A stretch of DNA of 64,000 nt from contig JABXYP010000001.1 in the NCBI GenBank assembly GCA_024701455.1, positions 3,414,001 through 3,478,000 on the forward strand. The letters are read 5' to 3'. This DNA comes from Bacillus sp. A301a_S52 (GTDB lineage: Bacteria > Bacillota > Bacilli > Bacillales > Salisediminibacteriaceae). Shown in pieces: positions 45,612 to 54,438 of this stretch (position 1 is the stretch's first letter; every line of letters starts with the position of its first letter). The notes beneath the pieces are model-generated. The model was not told the origin of the DNA. It did not search any database and saw only the letters and a program-made list of their open reading frames with translations. The position numbers were made by a program, and so were the translations under genes.

Positions 45612-46610
45612 TTAGCGAGTCGTGTATTGTACTCCAGTGATGAGGCTATTAATCTCTTGTAATGTTGGAGACCCTTCCCAATCACCTTTAAACTGTGTAG
45701 CCAGTGCTCCCATAGCTGCTGCCCGTTTTGCAGCTTGCGAAACAGACCGCCTTAATGTGACAATATTAAAAGGGTCCTCTTCATCAAGCAACACAGAAAG
45801 CAGACCGGCACAAAACGCATCTCCTGCTCCAACCGTGTCTACAATATGATTGACGTGATACGCAGGCTCTCTATGGGACTCGTTGCCGAATTGAAAATAG
45901 GCGCCTTCTGATCCTAATTTTACTGCTACCATTTGTGGTCCTAGAGCTTGACATGCTTTAGCGTAATCCGCGTCATCAGCTCTTTCACCTACTAACAGTT
46001 TTATTTCATCTATTCCAGGGATAAACAGATCACATAACGCTACCAGTGGCAGAAGAGTCTCTCGAGCTTCATCTTCACACCATAATTTTTTACGAATATT
46101 TGGATCAAAGGAAACAGTCAAACCCTGTTTTTTTGCTTGTTTCATAGCTTCCGAGATCATTTCGGCTGTTTCCACTCCTAAAGCAGGGGTGATGCCCGTT
46201 ACATGTAAATGCTTAGCGCCATGAAACCAGCTGCTGCTTATATCTTCTTTCGAGAAATAGCTTGCAGCTGAATTCTTACGATAATAATATACATTCGGAT
46301 CTCCATAACCCTTTGATTCTTTGAAAAAAACAGCTGTCGGCTGCTGATCATCGGTTATGACGTGAGACACATCAACCCCTTCTCCTGCAAGCGTGGATAA
46401 TATCATCTTTCCAAATGGATCGTTGCCTACTCTACTAATCCATCGTGATGTCTTACCAAGCCGTGCTAAAGCAAGAGCCACATTTGATTCTGCTCCTCCA
46501 ACCGAGCTGGCAAAAAGAGAGGCATATGGAATCGTTCCTTCCGGGGATGGTTGAAATAAAATCATACTTTCACCAATGGTGACGACATCAGTATTTCGTG
46601 AGGCTGTCAT
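45612..46610 (-). CDS. kdgK: 2-keto-3-deoxygluconate kinase
   Basis: 332 residues, PfkB/ribokinase family. N-terminal VVTIGESMILF and FASSVGGAESNVALALARLG, C-terminal ATP/catalytic motif DTVGAGDAFCAGLL. Phosphorylates KDG at O6 (EC 2.7.1.45). The ATG at 46610 follows GGAGG by eight bases and lies inside the end of kdgA (23-base overlap), so the pair is translationally coupled as kdgA-kdgK. Confidence 0.93.
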   Translation of the reverse strand: MTASRNTDVVTIGESMILFQPSPEGTIPYASLFASSVGGAESNVALALARLGKTSRWISRVGNDPFGKMILSTLAGEGVDVSHVITDDQQPTAVFFKESKGYGDPNVYYYRKNSAASYFSKEDISSSWFHGAKHLHVTGITPALGVETAEMISEAMKQAKKQGLTVSFDPNIRKKLWCEDEARETLLPLVALCDLFIPGIDEIKLLVGERADDADYAKACQALGPQMVAVKLGSEGAYFQFGNESHREPAYHVNHIVDTVGAGDAFCAGLLSVLLDEEDPFNIVTLRRSVSQAAKRAAAMGALATQFKGDWEGSPTLQEINSLITGVQYTTR

Positions 46611-47247
46611 GGGCAAGTCCTCCATTCACCAATTCTGAATACTTCTTCGCCATAGCTGTGATTTGCGAAAATTCCCCTTTAGCGATCAACGTGTTATTAA
46701 CAAGATTGCTTCCTAATCCTACTGCCACAGCTCCTTGAGAAAAAAAATGAATCATATTATTCAAGGTGACACCGCCCGTTACCATCATCGGGATATGTGG
46801 CAGCGGTCCACGAATGTTTTTTAAATAGTCGTCACCAACTGCCCCGATCGGAAAGACTTTAACGGCCGAGGCTCCTAGCTCAAACGCCCTTACAATTTCT
46901 GTCGGTGTAAGTGTACCAGGCCAAACATCTACATCACACGAAACCCCATACTCAATGACTGCTTCATCCAAATTAGGAGATACGAGATAAGTAGCACCAG
47001 CAGCCACCGCTTCTTTCGCCATGTGCACATTCAACACAGTTCCTGCACCAACAATCAACTCTCCGTCGAACTGAACATTCAAATCCTCGATTAATTGTAA
47101 GGCATTATCAGTGTTTAACGTGACTTCTAAAAAGGTTATTCCTCCATCTTTAAGCGCTCGTGCTGTTGCCTCACCGTCCTTATAAGCTATCCCACGGATA
47201 ATAGCTACAAGCTTCTCCTTTTTTAGCTCATCAACTAAATGTGTCAT
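46588..47247 (-). CDS. kdgA: 2-keto-3-deoxy-6-phosphogluconate aldolase
   Basis: 219 residues, class I KDPG/KHG aldolase (Eda). Schiff-base Lys K130 in SAVKVFPIGAVG, active-site Glu in FLEVTLNT (E41) and VGAGTVLN are present. Cleaves KDPG to pyruvate and glyceraldehyde-3-phosphate (EC 4.1.2.14), the last step of the pathway. A cre site sits about 30 bases upstream, and the gene leads the kdgA-kdgK pair. Confidence 0.94.
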   Translation of the reverse strand: MTHLVDELKKEKLVAIIRGIAYKDGEATARALKDGGITFLEVTLNTDNALQLIEDLNVQFDGELIVGAGTVLNVHMAKEAVAAGATYLVSPNLDEAVIEYGVSCDVDVWPGTLTPTEIVRAFELGASAVKVFPIGAVGDDYLKNIRGPLPHIPMMVTGGVTLNNMIHFFSQGAVAVGLGSNLVNNTLIAKGEFSQITAMAKKYSELVNGGLAHDSLTKY

Positions 47248-47277
47248 GATCTAACCTCTTTTTAGTATATTTTTAAC

Positions 47278-47293
47278 TTTAAAACGCTTACAT
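47278..47293 (-). promoter_or_regulatory. cre site of kdgA-kdgK
   Basis: TTTAAAACGCTTACAT fits the CcpA consensus with one mismatch, in the gap between kduI and kdgA. Confidence 0.5.
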
Positions 47294-47349
47294 ATTGATT
47301 GTTAAAATCGTACCCAGTGACAGAAAGTGACCAGGTACGACAAACGACA

Positions 47350-48180
47350 TTACTTTAAATCTTTCATTTTTACAAAATCCATATCTTTAAATGTATAGTT
47401 TTCTCCAGCCATCGCCCAAATAAACGTATAGTTATTTGTTCCGACACCTGAATGAATTGACCAAGGGGGAGACAGTATCGCCTGCTCATTTTTAACTAGC
47501 AAATGACGTGTTTCTTTTGGTTCTCCCATAAAATGAAATACCCGTGATTCTTCATCCATATCAAAATAGAGATAAACTTCCATACGACGATCGTGCACAT
47601 GGGCAGGCATTGTATTCCACATGTTATTTGGTTCTAATAGCGTCATACCCATCATTAACTGGCAGCTTTGAATACCTTCTCCATGTATATATTTATAAAT
47701 AGTTCGATTGTTCGATTCAGCGTCTGATCCGAGCTTTGTTGGCTGTGCTTCTTTTATTGGCAAAACTTGAGTCGGATATTCCTTATGTGCATTCGCTGAA
47801 ACGAAATATAACTTAGCGGGTGAGGTTGGATTATCACTATGGAAGGTCACGTCTTTCTTTCCGAGACCGACATACAAACAATCCCGTTTATTCAATGAAA
47901 AGTCTTTCCCATCAACCGTTACCTTACCTTTTCCACCAATATTGACAATCCCTATTTCCCTACGTTCAAGAAAGTAATCCGTTCTTAAAGCGTCACCTGC
48001 ATCCAATTTTAACCCTTCCGTAGTTGGAATAACGCCTCCAACGATAACCCGGTCATAATGGGAATAAACCATGTTGATCTCGCCTTTAACAAACAGGCTT
48101 TCAATTAAGAAATCATCCCGTAACTTTTCAGTTGTATACGCCTTCATATCTTTTGGATTTGTAGCATACCTAATATCCAA
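47350..48180 (-). CDS. kduI: 4-deoxy-L-threo-5-hexosulose-uronate ketol-isomerase
   Basis: 276 residues, double cupin. Zn ligands in MPAHVHDRRMEVYLYF (H194, H196, E201) and PPWSIHSGVG (H243) match KduI. Turns the linear unsaturated uronate (DKI) into 2,5-diketo-3-deoxygluconate for KduD (EC 5.3.1.17). It lies upstream of kdgA with a 102-base gap containing the cre site. The promoter carries the GTTCGTT phased repeats shared with kduD. Confidence 0.95.
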   Translation of the reverse strand: MDIRYATNPKDMKAYTTEKLRDDFLIESLFVKGEINMVYSHYDRVIVGGVIPTTEGLKLDAGDALRTDYFLERREIGIVNIGGKGKVTVDGKDFSLNKRDCLYVGLGKKDVTFHSDNPTSPAKLYFVSANAHKEYPTQVLPIKEAQPTKLGSDAESNNRTIYKYIHGEGIQSCQLMMGMTLLEPNNMWNTMPAHVHDRRMEVYLYFDMDEESRVFHFMGEPKETRHLLVKNEQAILSPPWSIHSGVGTNNYTFIWAMAGENYTFKDMDFVKMKDLK

Positions 48181-48217
48181 TTCTTATTCCCCTTCCTCTT
48201 AAATTAGTACCGTTTAC

Positions 48218-48247
48218 GTTCGTTTTTGTTCGTTGCAGTTTGATTAT
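48218..48247 (-). promoter_or_regulatory. Phased direct-repeat operator and -10 box of kduI
   Basis: Units GTTCGTTTTT (48218), GTTCGTTGCA (48228) and GTTTGATTAT (48238), with a related GTTTAC before them. The minus-strand -10 TATAAT overlaps the last unit (about 48242-48247). Nearly the same order and spacing as at kduD. Confidence 0.6.
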
Positions 48248-48328
48248 AGCAAGATTCAACCATTTTTACAATGAATAATGCAAGAAAAAATAACAAGATG
48301 TTACTATTTGGGAAAACAATATAGGTAA

Positions 48329-48390
48329 AGAGCCATTAGTTAATTAGTAACACTTACTCATGTTACTTTTACTAATTAACTAATGACTCT
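48329..48390 (-). terminator. Long stem-loop after the esterase gene
   Basis: Perfect 16-base arms ATTAGTTAATTAGTAA (48335-48350) and their complement (48369-48384), plus GAG/CTC outside. It is 22 bases after the stop of the hydrolase gene and has only a short T-run, so it may terminate or stabilise the mRNA. Confidence 0.6.
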
Positions 48391-48411
48391 TATAGTCTCA
48401 TTTTCTTGCTA

Positions 48412-49419
48412 TCATTCTCTCATTAAGCTGTCTAATAACCATGTAAATGCCTTCTCTCCAAACACTTCATGACCACCATCAAAAAAATGACTTGTAAAAT
48501 GGTGACCTACCCTTTCCTTTTGATAGATTTGTGCTAAAAATGTTACGGCGTCATTAACACCTTTTTTAGGAAACAAATGATCATTTCTACCTGCTTCTAC
48601 GTAAAGCTGTCGAGGGCAGATTGCTGATAGAAGTTCCGGTAATTCCCCAAGCATCAAAATATTTGGGATATAATTATCAAGACAATGTTCCCTCGCTAAA
48701 ATACTTTGCTTAAAAGTATTCGTAAAGCCAGTTAGCACTGTTGCTTTAATGGCTGTTTCCATAATCGCTAAATAACCGGAAATGAGTGCGCCACCGGAAA
48801 AGCCCATAATGCCTAACTGTCTCTCATCTACTTGATAATGTGCTGAAAACCATCGCATAACCTTAGCTGCTTCTGCTATTCGATATCCAGCAAGTGTCTG
48901 CCCCCTCATAAGAAAAGCTGTCGCCAACTTGTAACACGAATTCTTTTTATCGTTGATTTTATCTGTTGTAAGCATCCTCTCTCCATATCCGATTACTTCA
49001 GGTGCAATTACCTTCATTCCTTGTTTCACGAGAGAAACTGCAAAATGGCGATGACTACCTTTAATCAATTCATCCTCGTTTCCCTCTCTTGTCAAACCAA
49101 CTATTTCACGAGCTCCATAGCCATGGCCATGTACCGTCATTACCCCAGGCATCGTGGTTTTTTTTGGCTTTTTCGGCGTTAAAATATATACAGGAATAGC
49201 CAGCGAATCATCATCAAACCATAACAGGAATTTTTCTCGTTTATAATCCCCTAGAGCCACTTCCTCTATTTTTTTACTACGATGGTGGGAAAAATCATGG
49301 CGAAAGTTTCCTAATAACATATGAAGTTTCGTTCGTATCTCTTTCTTAGAAGCATTTTCCCGTAACGTTGTCTCACACATTTGTTGATAAAAACGATCAA
49401 CGTAATCTAACATATTCAC
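48412..49419 (-). CDS. Alpha/beta hydrolase, probable carbohydrate esterase (YtaP-like)
   Basis: 335 residues without signal peptide. TVHGHGYGAREIVG (oxyanion region), nucleophile Ser in IMGFSGGALISGYL, Asp in EAGRNDHLFP and His in FFDGGHEVFG form the expected triad. It belongs to the Abhydrolase_7-type group; B. subtilis YtaP is a likely relative. In this setting it could remove acetyl or feruloyl groups from imported pectin fragments; the substrate is inferred only. Monocistronic. Confidence 0.7.
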   Translation of the reverse strand: MNMLDYVDRFYQQMCETTLRENASKKEIRTKLHMLLGNFRHDFSHHRSKKIEEVALGDYKREKFLLWFDDDSLAIPVYILTPKKPKKTTMPGVMTVHGHGYGAREIVGLTREGNEDELIKGSHRHFAVSLVKQGMKVIAPEVIGYGERMLTTDKINDKKNSCYKLATAFLMRGQTLAGYRIAEAAKVMRWFSAHYQVDERQLGIMGFSGGALISGYLAIMETAIKATVLTGFTNTFKQSILAREHCLDNYIPNILMLGELPELLSAICPRQLYVEAGRNDHLFPKKGVNDAVTFLAQIYQKERVGHHFTSHFFDGGHEVFGEKAFTWLLDSLMRE

Positions 49420-49518
49420 TTCCTCCTACTGTTTGAGGTTGTACAAAATGGCTGATAGTAATATTATTCAACTTACGTATACTAGCAATTTTCTAAACTC
49501 AAAGACAATTCCTGTAGC

Positions 49519-49628
49519 ACATAAAACGAACCTTCAATCAGGACAAGCGGCGGTTATCTACCGCCTAAATAGAGTTATCTCTCTCCTCTATTTTGAGACG
49601 GGAGGTTAACGGACTGTGAATAAAGCTT
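49519..49628. repeat. Dispersed composite repeat, copy R9
   Basis: CATAAAACGAACCTTCAATC, AGGACAAGCGGCGGTTATC, then CTACCGCCTAAATAGAG pairing with CTCTATTTTGAGACGGGAGG, then TTAACGGACTGTGAATAAA. It lies upstream of the receiver-protein gene. Confidence 0.7.
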
Positions 49629-49726
49629 CAAAAGGCGGTATAACAGCCTATCATGCCAGTAAGATAAAATATACTTGTTATCATTAACCTTTTCGTATGT
49701 TACAGTGGAAAGTGAGAGGAGGCAAT

Positions 49727-50056
49727 ATGACTGAAATCAATGTATTTCTTGATGATTACAGAACTTGCCCGCCAGACTATTTATTAGTTGAAACGATTGA
49801 TGAGTGTTTAGACACGTTACAACAGAATGAAGTGAATCATCTGTCTCTCGATCACGATTTGGAAAACAAGTATCGAAACGGCTTCATGCTTGTTGAGATG
49901 ATGGTTTCTCAGCAGTTATTTGCAAAATCAATTACGATACATTCCGCCAACGCAAGCGGAGGAAAAGCGATGTACTACTTCTTAAAACAAGCCCAAGCAA
50001 ATTCCCAAATCCCCCCTACTATTCTTATTAAACTACGACCTCTTCCATTACGCTAA
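49727..50056 (+). CDS. Cyclic-phosphate-processing-type receiver domain protein
   Basis: 109 residues: a stand-alone receiver-like fold with INVFLDDYRTCPPDY, HLSLDHDLENKYRNG and SITIHSANASGGKAMYYFL. This matches the atypical receiver (cREC) family, which is predicted to process cyclic phosphates in RNA repair or nucleotide signalling and not to act in classical phosphorelay. The ATG at 49727 follows GAGGAGG by seven bases. It stands alone between repeats R9 and R10. Function experimentally open. Confidence 0.7.
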   Translation: MTEINVFLDDYRTCPPDYLLVETIDECLDTLQQNEVNHLSLDHDLENKYRNGFMLVEMMVSQQLFAKSITIHSANASGGKAMYYFLKQAQANSQIPPTILIKLRPLPLR

Positions 50057-50139
50057 CTGCCTAATCATTTTTTCTGCTAGATTGTCCGCTCATACTAGTT
50101 CATTATCGCAACAGCACTTTCACACAGATAAAACGTGTT

Positions 50140-50182
50140 AAAGCCTGAACTGTCGGCAATCATCGAGGTTCAGGCTTTTTTT
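50140..50182 (+). terminator. Rho-independent terminator
   Basis: AAAGCCTGAAC/GTTCAGGCTTT stem followed by TTTT; 84 bases after the receiver-protein stop. Confidence 0.85.
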
Positions 50183-50244
50183 GCTTTATATACCTATTGA
50201 AGCATTTAGAGGCCAAATTTTAGAAGGCCTCGCCATTTAAACAA

Positions 50245-50338
50245 ATAAAACGAACCTTCAATCAGGACATTAGCGGCCGTTATTTCCTTCCCACATACGG
50301 TTATCTCCCCTCTTTATGTTTACAAACGCTTAAAAGGC
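50245..50338. repeat. Dispersed composite repeat, copy R10 (diverged centre)
   Basis: ATAAAACGAACCTTCAATCA, GGACATTAGCGGCCGTTATT are canonical; the central hairpin is degenerate (CCCACATACGGTTATCTCCC) and the right end reads ACAAACGCTTAAAAGGC. Confidence 0.6.
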
Positions 50339-50383
50339 ATTTAAAAGTTGGATCACTTCTAAATACCTAACAACAATATAATA

Positions 50384-51046
50384 TTAGTAAAGCCTTTTTT
50401 CATAGCTTTCTTTTAACAATTTCGCCATGTCATTTTCTGTCATTTCGTTATCTTTTACATGATCTTTTAATATACGTGATGCAGACGGGACATGCTTTTT
50501 GTCAAGCCAAGAAGTCGGTTTCCAAAGAGAAGAACGTATGAAGGCTTTGGCACAGTGAATAAAGCATTCTTCGACTTTTACTCCGATGCCTAGTGAGGGA
50601 ATATTATCATTCACAGCCATTTCAGTTAATAATCTCTCATCAGTCGTGACACACGCCTTTCCGTTTACTCTTAACGTTTCGCCAAGGCCTGGTATCATAA
50701 ACAACAAGCCGATGTGGGGATTTTTCATAATATTGGTTAAAGAATCAACCCGGCGATTTCCCGGCCTTTCAGGAATAATCAAATGCTGATCATCTATAAC
50801 ATGAACAAAGCCTGGCTGATCCCCCCGTGGTGATGCATCACATGATCCACTGTTATTTGCCGTTGATATGATGACAAATGGCGATAATGCCAAAAACGAC
50901 CGACAATGATGATCTAAATAGGATATGACTTTTTGATTCGCCACTTTACTAGGAGTTCCTATCACATGTCTTAATTCTTCTTCCGTCGTCACAATTTTTT
51001 CAAACGGCCACTCACTCAACAGCTTCTCCCTCTTTTCTTTTATCAT
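50384..51046 (-). CDS. FMN-dependent PPOX-type flavoprotein
   Basis: 220 residues, pyridoxamine-phosphate-oxidase-like split barrel of the MSMEG_1061 type. CDASPRGDQPGFVHVID, IIPERPGNRRVDSLTNI and RVNGKACVTTD are typical flavin-contact stretches of this group. Likely a cytoplasmic flavin reductase/oxidase; substrate unknown. The start is not fixed by a good ribosome binding site; ATG at 51046 is the first convincing codon. Not obviously linked to pectin use. Confidence 0.75.
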   Translation of the reverse strand: MIKEKREKLLSEWPFEKIVTTEEELRHVIGTPSKVANQKVISYLDHHCRSFLALSPFVIISTANNSGSCDASPRGDQPGFVHVIDDQHLIIPERPGNRRVDSLTNIMKNPHIGLLFMIPGLGETLRVNGKACVTTDERLLTEMAVNDNIPSLGIGVKVEECFIHCAKAFIRSSLWKPTSWLDKKHVPSASRILKDHVKDNEMTENDMAKLLKESYEKRLY

Positions 51047-51271
51047 CCACAAACTAAATTAATAACCATGACACACACTTCGTCATCCTCATGTGACGTT
51101 AAAATCATTTTAGCATACCTATTTTAAAAAATCGTCAATGAAATAAGCCACCTCGCTTAAACAGAAAGATATGACAAAGATCTATTTAGATTGTAGTAAT
51201 TGTTCTCTGTAGATGCGGTCGAAAAAGCAGTTGTATGACTCATTTAAACATTGAAACGAACCTCTTTCTCT
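51047..51271. other. Spacer without recognisable features
   Basis: AT-rich. TTGAAACGAACCTCTTTCTC near 51251 weakly resembles the left end of the dispersed repeat family. Nothing else is seen. Confidence 0.25.
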
Positions 51272-52372
51272 CTAGGCTCCTGGCTTATCGCCAGTATATA
51301 AGGACTGAGGTCGATAAATCCGGTTGTCGTTCGCTTGTTCAATGACATGTGCCGTCCAGCCAGCTACACGTGCCGCTGTAAACGTAGGTGTAAAGAGGCT
51401 ATTAGGCATTGAAACCGCACGCAGTACCGCAGCGGCATAAAATTCCACATTTGTGTAAAGCTTTCTTCCTGGTTTATATTCCTCTAACAGACGGATCGCT
51501 GTTTCTTCTACATGTGCTGCTAAATCAAGCCAAGTATCTTCAGCCGTTAAACCTTTCGTCACTTCTTTCAATGCTTCTGCCCGAGGATCTTTCGTCTTAT
51601 AAATACGGTGACCAAAACCCATCAATTTTTCACCATTATCTAAACGTTGTCTAAGCCAGGTTTCCGCATTTTCTTTCATTTTTACTGACTCAAGCATAGA
51701 GGTCACTTCCGTTGGTGCTCCGCCATGAAGGGGTCCTTTCATCGTGCCGATAGCGCCCGTTACAGCAGACACCATATCGGATTGACTTGAGGTGACAACA
51801 CGCGATGTGAAAGTAGACGCATTCATACCATGCTCCATCGTTAGCACAAAATATGCGTCTAATGCTTTAACGTGTGCTTTGGAAGGTTCATTACCAGTAA
51901 GCATGTATAAATAATTTGCAACATGATCCAAGGTAGGGTGAGGTGCTATCATATCTTTCCCCTGAATTACTCGCTGCCTCATCGCAATCATCACCGGTAT
52001 CACGGCTGTTAAATGAATTGCCTCTGTCACAGATGGGGGCCACGCTCGTTCTTTATCTCCCATTGCAGATACACACGTCCGAATCACACTCATCATGGAT
52101 GTTTCTAATGGAAGCAACTGTATAATTCTTTTCACATAATCCGGTAGCTGTCGGCCATTTCTAAATTTCTGCTTTATTTTGTCTAGTTCATTCTCATCCG
52201 GTAAGGACCCATACCAAAGAAGATGGCAGGCGGATTCAAAGCCTTCGTTGATTGCCAATTCTTTCGCATGATGCCCCCTGTAAATAAGTTCGCCCTGTTC
52301 CCCATCAATATAACTTATAGCTGTTTCCGCTGCTACAACACCCTCTAATCCTTTTCTCACCTTATTTTCCAT
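51272..52372 (-). CDS. citA: Citrate synthase, CitA type
   Basis: 366 residues, citrate synthase family (oxaloacetate + acetyl-CoA to citrate; 2-methylcitrate possible). Catalytic His motifs GPLHGGAP and GFGHRIYKTKDPRA are present. The third catalytic position, usually Asp in NVDFY, reads NVEFYAAAVL with Glu. Divergent from a LysR gene exactly as in B. subtilis citA-citR, the minor citrate synthase locus. The ATG at 52372 follows GAGG by eight bases. Confidence 0.88.
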   Translation of the reverse strand: MENKVRKGLEGVVAAETAISYIDGEQGELIYRGHHAKELAINEGFESACHLLWYGSLPDENELDKIKQKFRNGRQLPDYVKRIIQLLPLETSMMSVIRTCVSAMGDKERAWPPSVTEAIHLTAVIPVMIAMRQRVIQGKDMIAPHPTLDHVANYLYMLTGNEPSKAHVKALDAYFVLTMEHGMNASTFTSRVVTSSQSDMVSAVTGAIGTMKGPLHGGAPTEVTSMLESVKMKENAETWLRQRLDNGEKLMGFGHRIYKTKDPRAEALKEVTKGLTAEDTWLDLAAHVEETAIRLLEEYKPGRKLYTNVEFYAAAVLRAVSMPNSLFTPTFTAARVAGWTAHVIEQANDNRIYRPQSLYTGDKPGA

Positions 52373-52490
52373 TTTATTCACCTCGAATTAGTCGTTATAC
52401 TTACGATACAGCAGCATTTACATTAATAAAATTAAATAATTATTGTATAATTGATTATAATTCATAATCAATAGAAACGGGGAAAGCTCA

Positions 52491-53366
52491 ATGAATATCA
52501 CATGGCTCCGTACTTTTCTAATTGCAGCTGAGTACGAGAATTTTTACAAAACGTCAGAAGTACTCTTTTTGTCGCAACCTACCGTCACCGTTCATATAAG
52601 AAAACTTGAAAAAGAGTTAGGAATTCCTTTGTTTATGAAAAAAGGAAGGAATGTCAGACTCACATCCTACGGTCGAGAATTTTTAAAACATGCACAAGCT
52701 ATCATGGCTAATGTGGACGAAGGGATTGACCATATTGAGAAGTTACGGCAAGGTTATAATAAAACTTTGACTATTGCAGTTTCACCTTTGATTGCATCCA
52801 CATACCTCCCTTTTTGGATGAAACAGTTTTTAAAAACAAATAGTCATGTGGAAATTGATGTGCACGTCCTTGAATCTCACTTAATCGCCGAAGAAGTGGA
52901 TAAAGGTAAGGCTGACATCGGCTTATCTCGCCAAGAGGCTCGTAGATCTGACCTTATTTGTGAAAAAATATATGAAGAACCTGTCAAAATAGTTGCTCCC
53001 TATGCTTATGATATATTTCCGCTAGCTTCTCCTGTTACACTAGAGGAAATTATTAATACCTATGTATTATTAACACATAACCACCCTGGGTATTGGGAAC
53101 CCGTCCTTCTAGAATTGAAAAATATGTATAGGCAGGTCCGCACGATGAAAGTATCACAAGTGTCGATAACAAAGCGATTTATTGAAGAAGGAATCGGATT
53201 TTCAATTTTGCCACACTCTGCTCTCAAAAGAGAATTAGCTGAACAGAGAATTCGCGAGGTCACATCCTCTGCCATAACGTTGCCATTGGCGGTCACTTAT
53301 CATATCCAGAAATTTGAAACTGACATAACCAACCGGTTTATTCAAACATTGAAGCAGCTTATTTAA
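52491..53366 (+). CDS. citR: LysR-family regulator, CitR-like
   Basis: 291 residues. N-terminal winged helix (TWLRTFLIAAEYENFYKTSE; LFLSQPTVTVHIRKLEKELG) and a C-terminal effector domain (TLTIAVSPLIASTYLPFWMK). It is divergent from citA across a 118-base AT-rich spacer. In B. subtilis CitR represses citA, so the same control is expected here. GGGGAAAG precedes the ATG. Confidence 0.85.
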   Translation: MNITWLRTFLIAAEYENFYKTSEVLFLSQPTVTVHIRKLEKELGIPLFMKKGRNVRLTSYGREFLKHAQAIMANVDEGIDHIEKLRQGYNKTLTIAVSPLIASTYLPFWMKQFLKTNSHVEIDVHVLESHLIAEEVDKGKADIGLSRQEARRSDLICEKIYEEPVKIVAPYAYDIFPLASPVTLEEIINTYVLLTHNHPGYWEPVLLELKNMYRQVRTMKVSQVSITKRFIEEGIGFSILPHSALKRELAEQRIREVTSSAITLPLAVTYHIQKFETDITNRFIQTLKQLI

Positions 53367-53525
53367 TCACAGCCCATCAAAAGACATAGGCTGGGTATGG
53401 AGACACACTTTAAATAGCTTACTTGTATCCTTTCTCTGTAATCAAAGAGCCTCACTATATTGGTCTTTAAATACTCTTTAGTATGCTAATAAAAATATGA
53501 GTCCCATTATAATAGTCATAAAAAT

Positions 53526-53565
53526 GTTTGTTCCTGTTTACAAATGATCGTTTTTGTTCGTATAA
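53526..53565 (+). promoter_or_regulatory. Phased direct-repeat operator of the deoR gene
   Basis: Four tandem 10-base units: GTTTGTTCCT, GTTTACAAAT, GATCGTTTTT, GTTCGTATAA. The last contains the start of a TATAAT -10 box (53561-53566). Same kind as the kduI and kduD operators, which suggests autoregulation by the encoded DeoR protein. Confidence 0.55.
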
Positions 53566-53596
53566 TAAACTATACTTTTTAGTGGAGGAAACTGAT

Positions 53597-54355
53597 ATGC
53601 TCTCTATTGAACGTCATGAACGCATTTTAAATGAACTTGATAAACATTCTATTGTGAAAGTTTCTGAATTAAGCGACTTACTTCAAGTGACAGAGAAAAC
53701 GGTCCGCATCGATTTAGAAACATTAGAACAAAGAGGAATGCTAAAACGCATCCACGGTGGTGCTACACTAGCTGAAGGGGAAAACCATCTCTTACCTATT
53801 AAAAAAAGGCAACTAGAGCATGGAGATAGTAAACATGCGATTGCAAATGAAGCGTTAAAACATGTGGAAGAAAATGATACGTTGCTTATTGATGGGGGGA
53901 GTACAACACAAGCTTTGGCTAGTTTATTAGGCGACTTTCCTGTTACCGTGATGACAAACGACATAAAACTTGCATACACGCTTCTTGATAAAGAACGTGT
54001 TCAGCTCATCATGGCTGGTGGTACTCGAATTGGCACATCGGGCTCCCTTTTTGGTTCCGAAGCCTCTAATATGCTTAAAAAAATCCGCGTGAACAAAATC
54101 TTTTTCGGAACGACAGGTATTTCAATAGAAAACGGATTAACTGTATTTAACGGCATTCATGCAGATTGGAAAAAAGAAGCGTTAACGTGTTCTGACCATA
54201 TAATTCTTCTAAGTGATTCTACAAAGTTTCAGAAAGATGCTTTAATTCAATTTGCTACTATGGACGATATTAGCCACATTATTACCGATAAAGCCCTTGA
54301 TGATCAACTTTATGAAAAAATTAGAAACGAAGGCAGATCAATTGTAAGGGTGTAA
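53597..54355 (+). CDS. DeoR-family transcriptional regulator
   Basis: 252 residues. N-terminal DeoR helix-turn-helix (HERILNELDKHSIVKVSELS; VTEKTVRIDLETLEQRGMLK) and the DeoR C-terminal sugar-phosphate domain (DTLLIDGGSTTQALASLL; GTTGISIENGLTVFNG). The start at 53597 follows GTGGAGG by nine bases. The operator-like repeats in its own promoter recur only at kduD and kduI here, so it is the best candidate regulator of those genes, answering to a phosphorylated KDG-like sugar (inference). Confidence 0.82.
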   Translation: MLSIERHERILNELDKHSIVKVSELSDLLQVTEKTVRIDLETLEQRGMLKRIHGGATLAEGENHLLPIKKRQLEHGDSKHAIANEALKHVEENDTLLIDGGSTTQALASLLGDFPVTVMTNDIKLAYTLLDKERVQLIMAGGTRIGTSGSLFGSEASNMLKKIRVNKIFFGTTGISIENGLTVFNGIHADWKKEALTCSDHIILLSDSTKFQKDALIQFATMDDISHIITDKALDDQLYEKIRNEGRSIVRV

Positions 54356-54409
54356 ACCATTTAGCGTAAGAACATCTTTCATGGAAAATAGCGTTAATAA
54401 TCATCACCC

Positions 54410-54438
54410 ACGACTCTCTATTGAGTAGTCGTTTTTTT
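54410..54438 (+). terminator. Terminator of the deoR gene
   Basis: ACGACTC...GAGTAGTCGT stem followed by a run of T to 54438. Confidence 0.75.

Noticed and set aside
45500..45685. 61-codon minus-strand frame between uxaC and kdgK
   Set aside because: Overlaps the end of kdgK in another frame. The last 36 codons (from about 45610) lack a good ribosome binding site and any known family.
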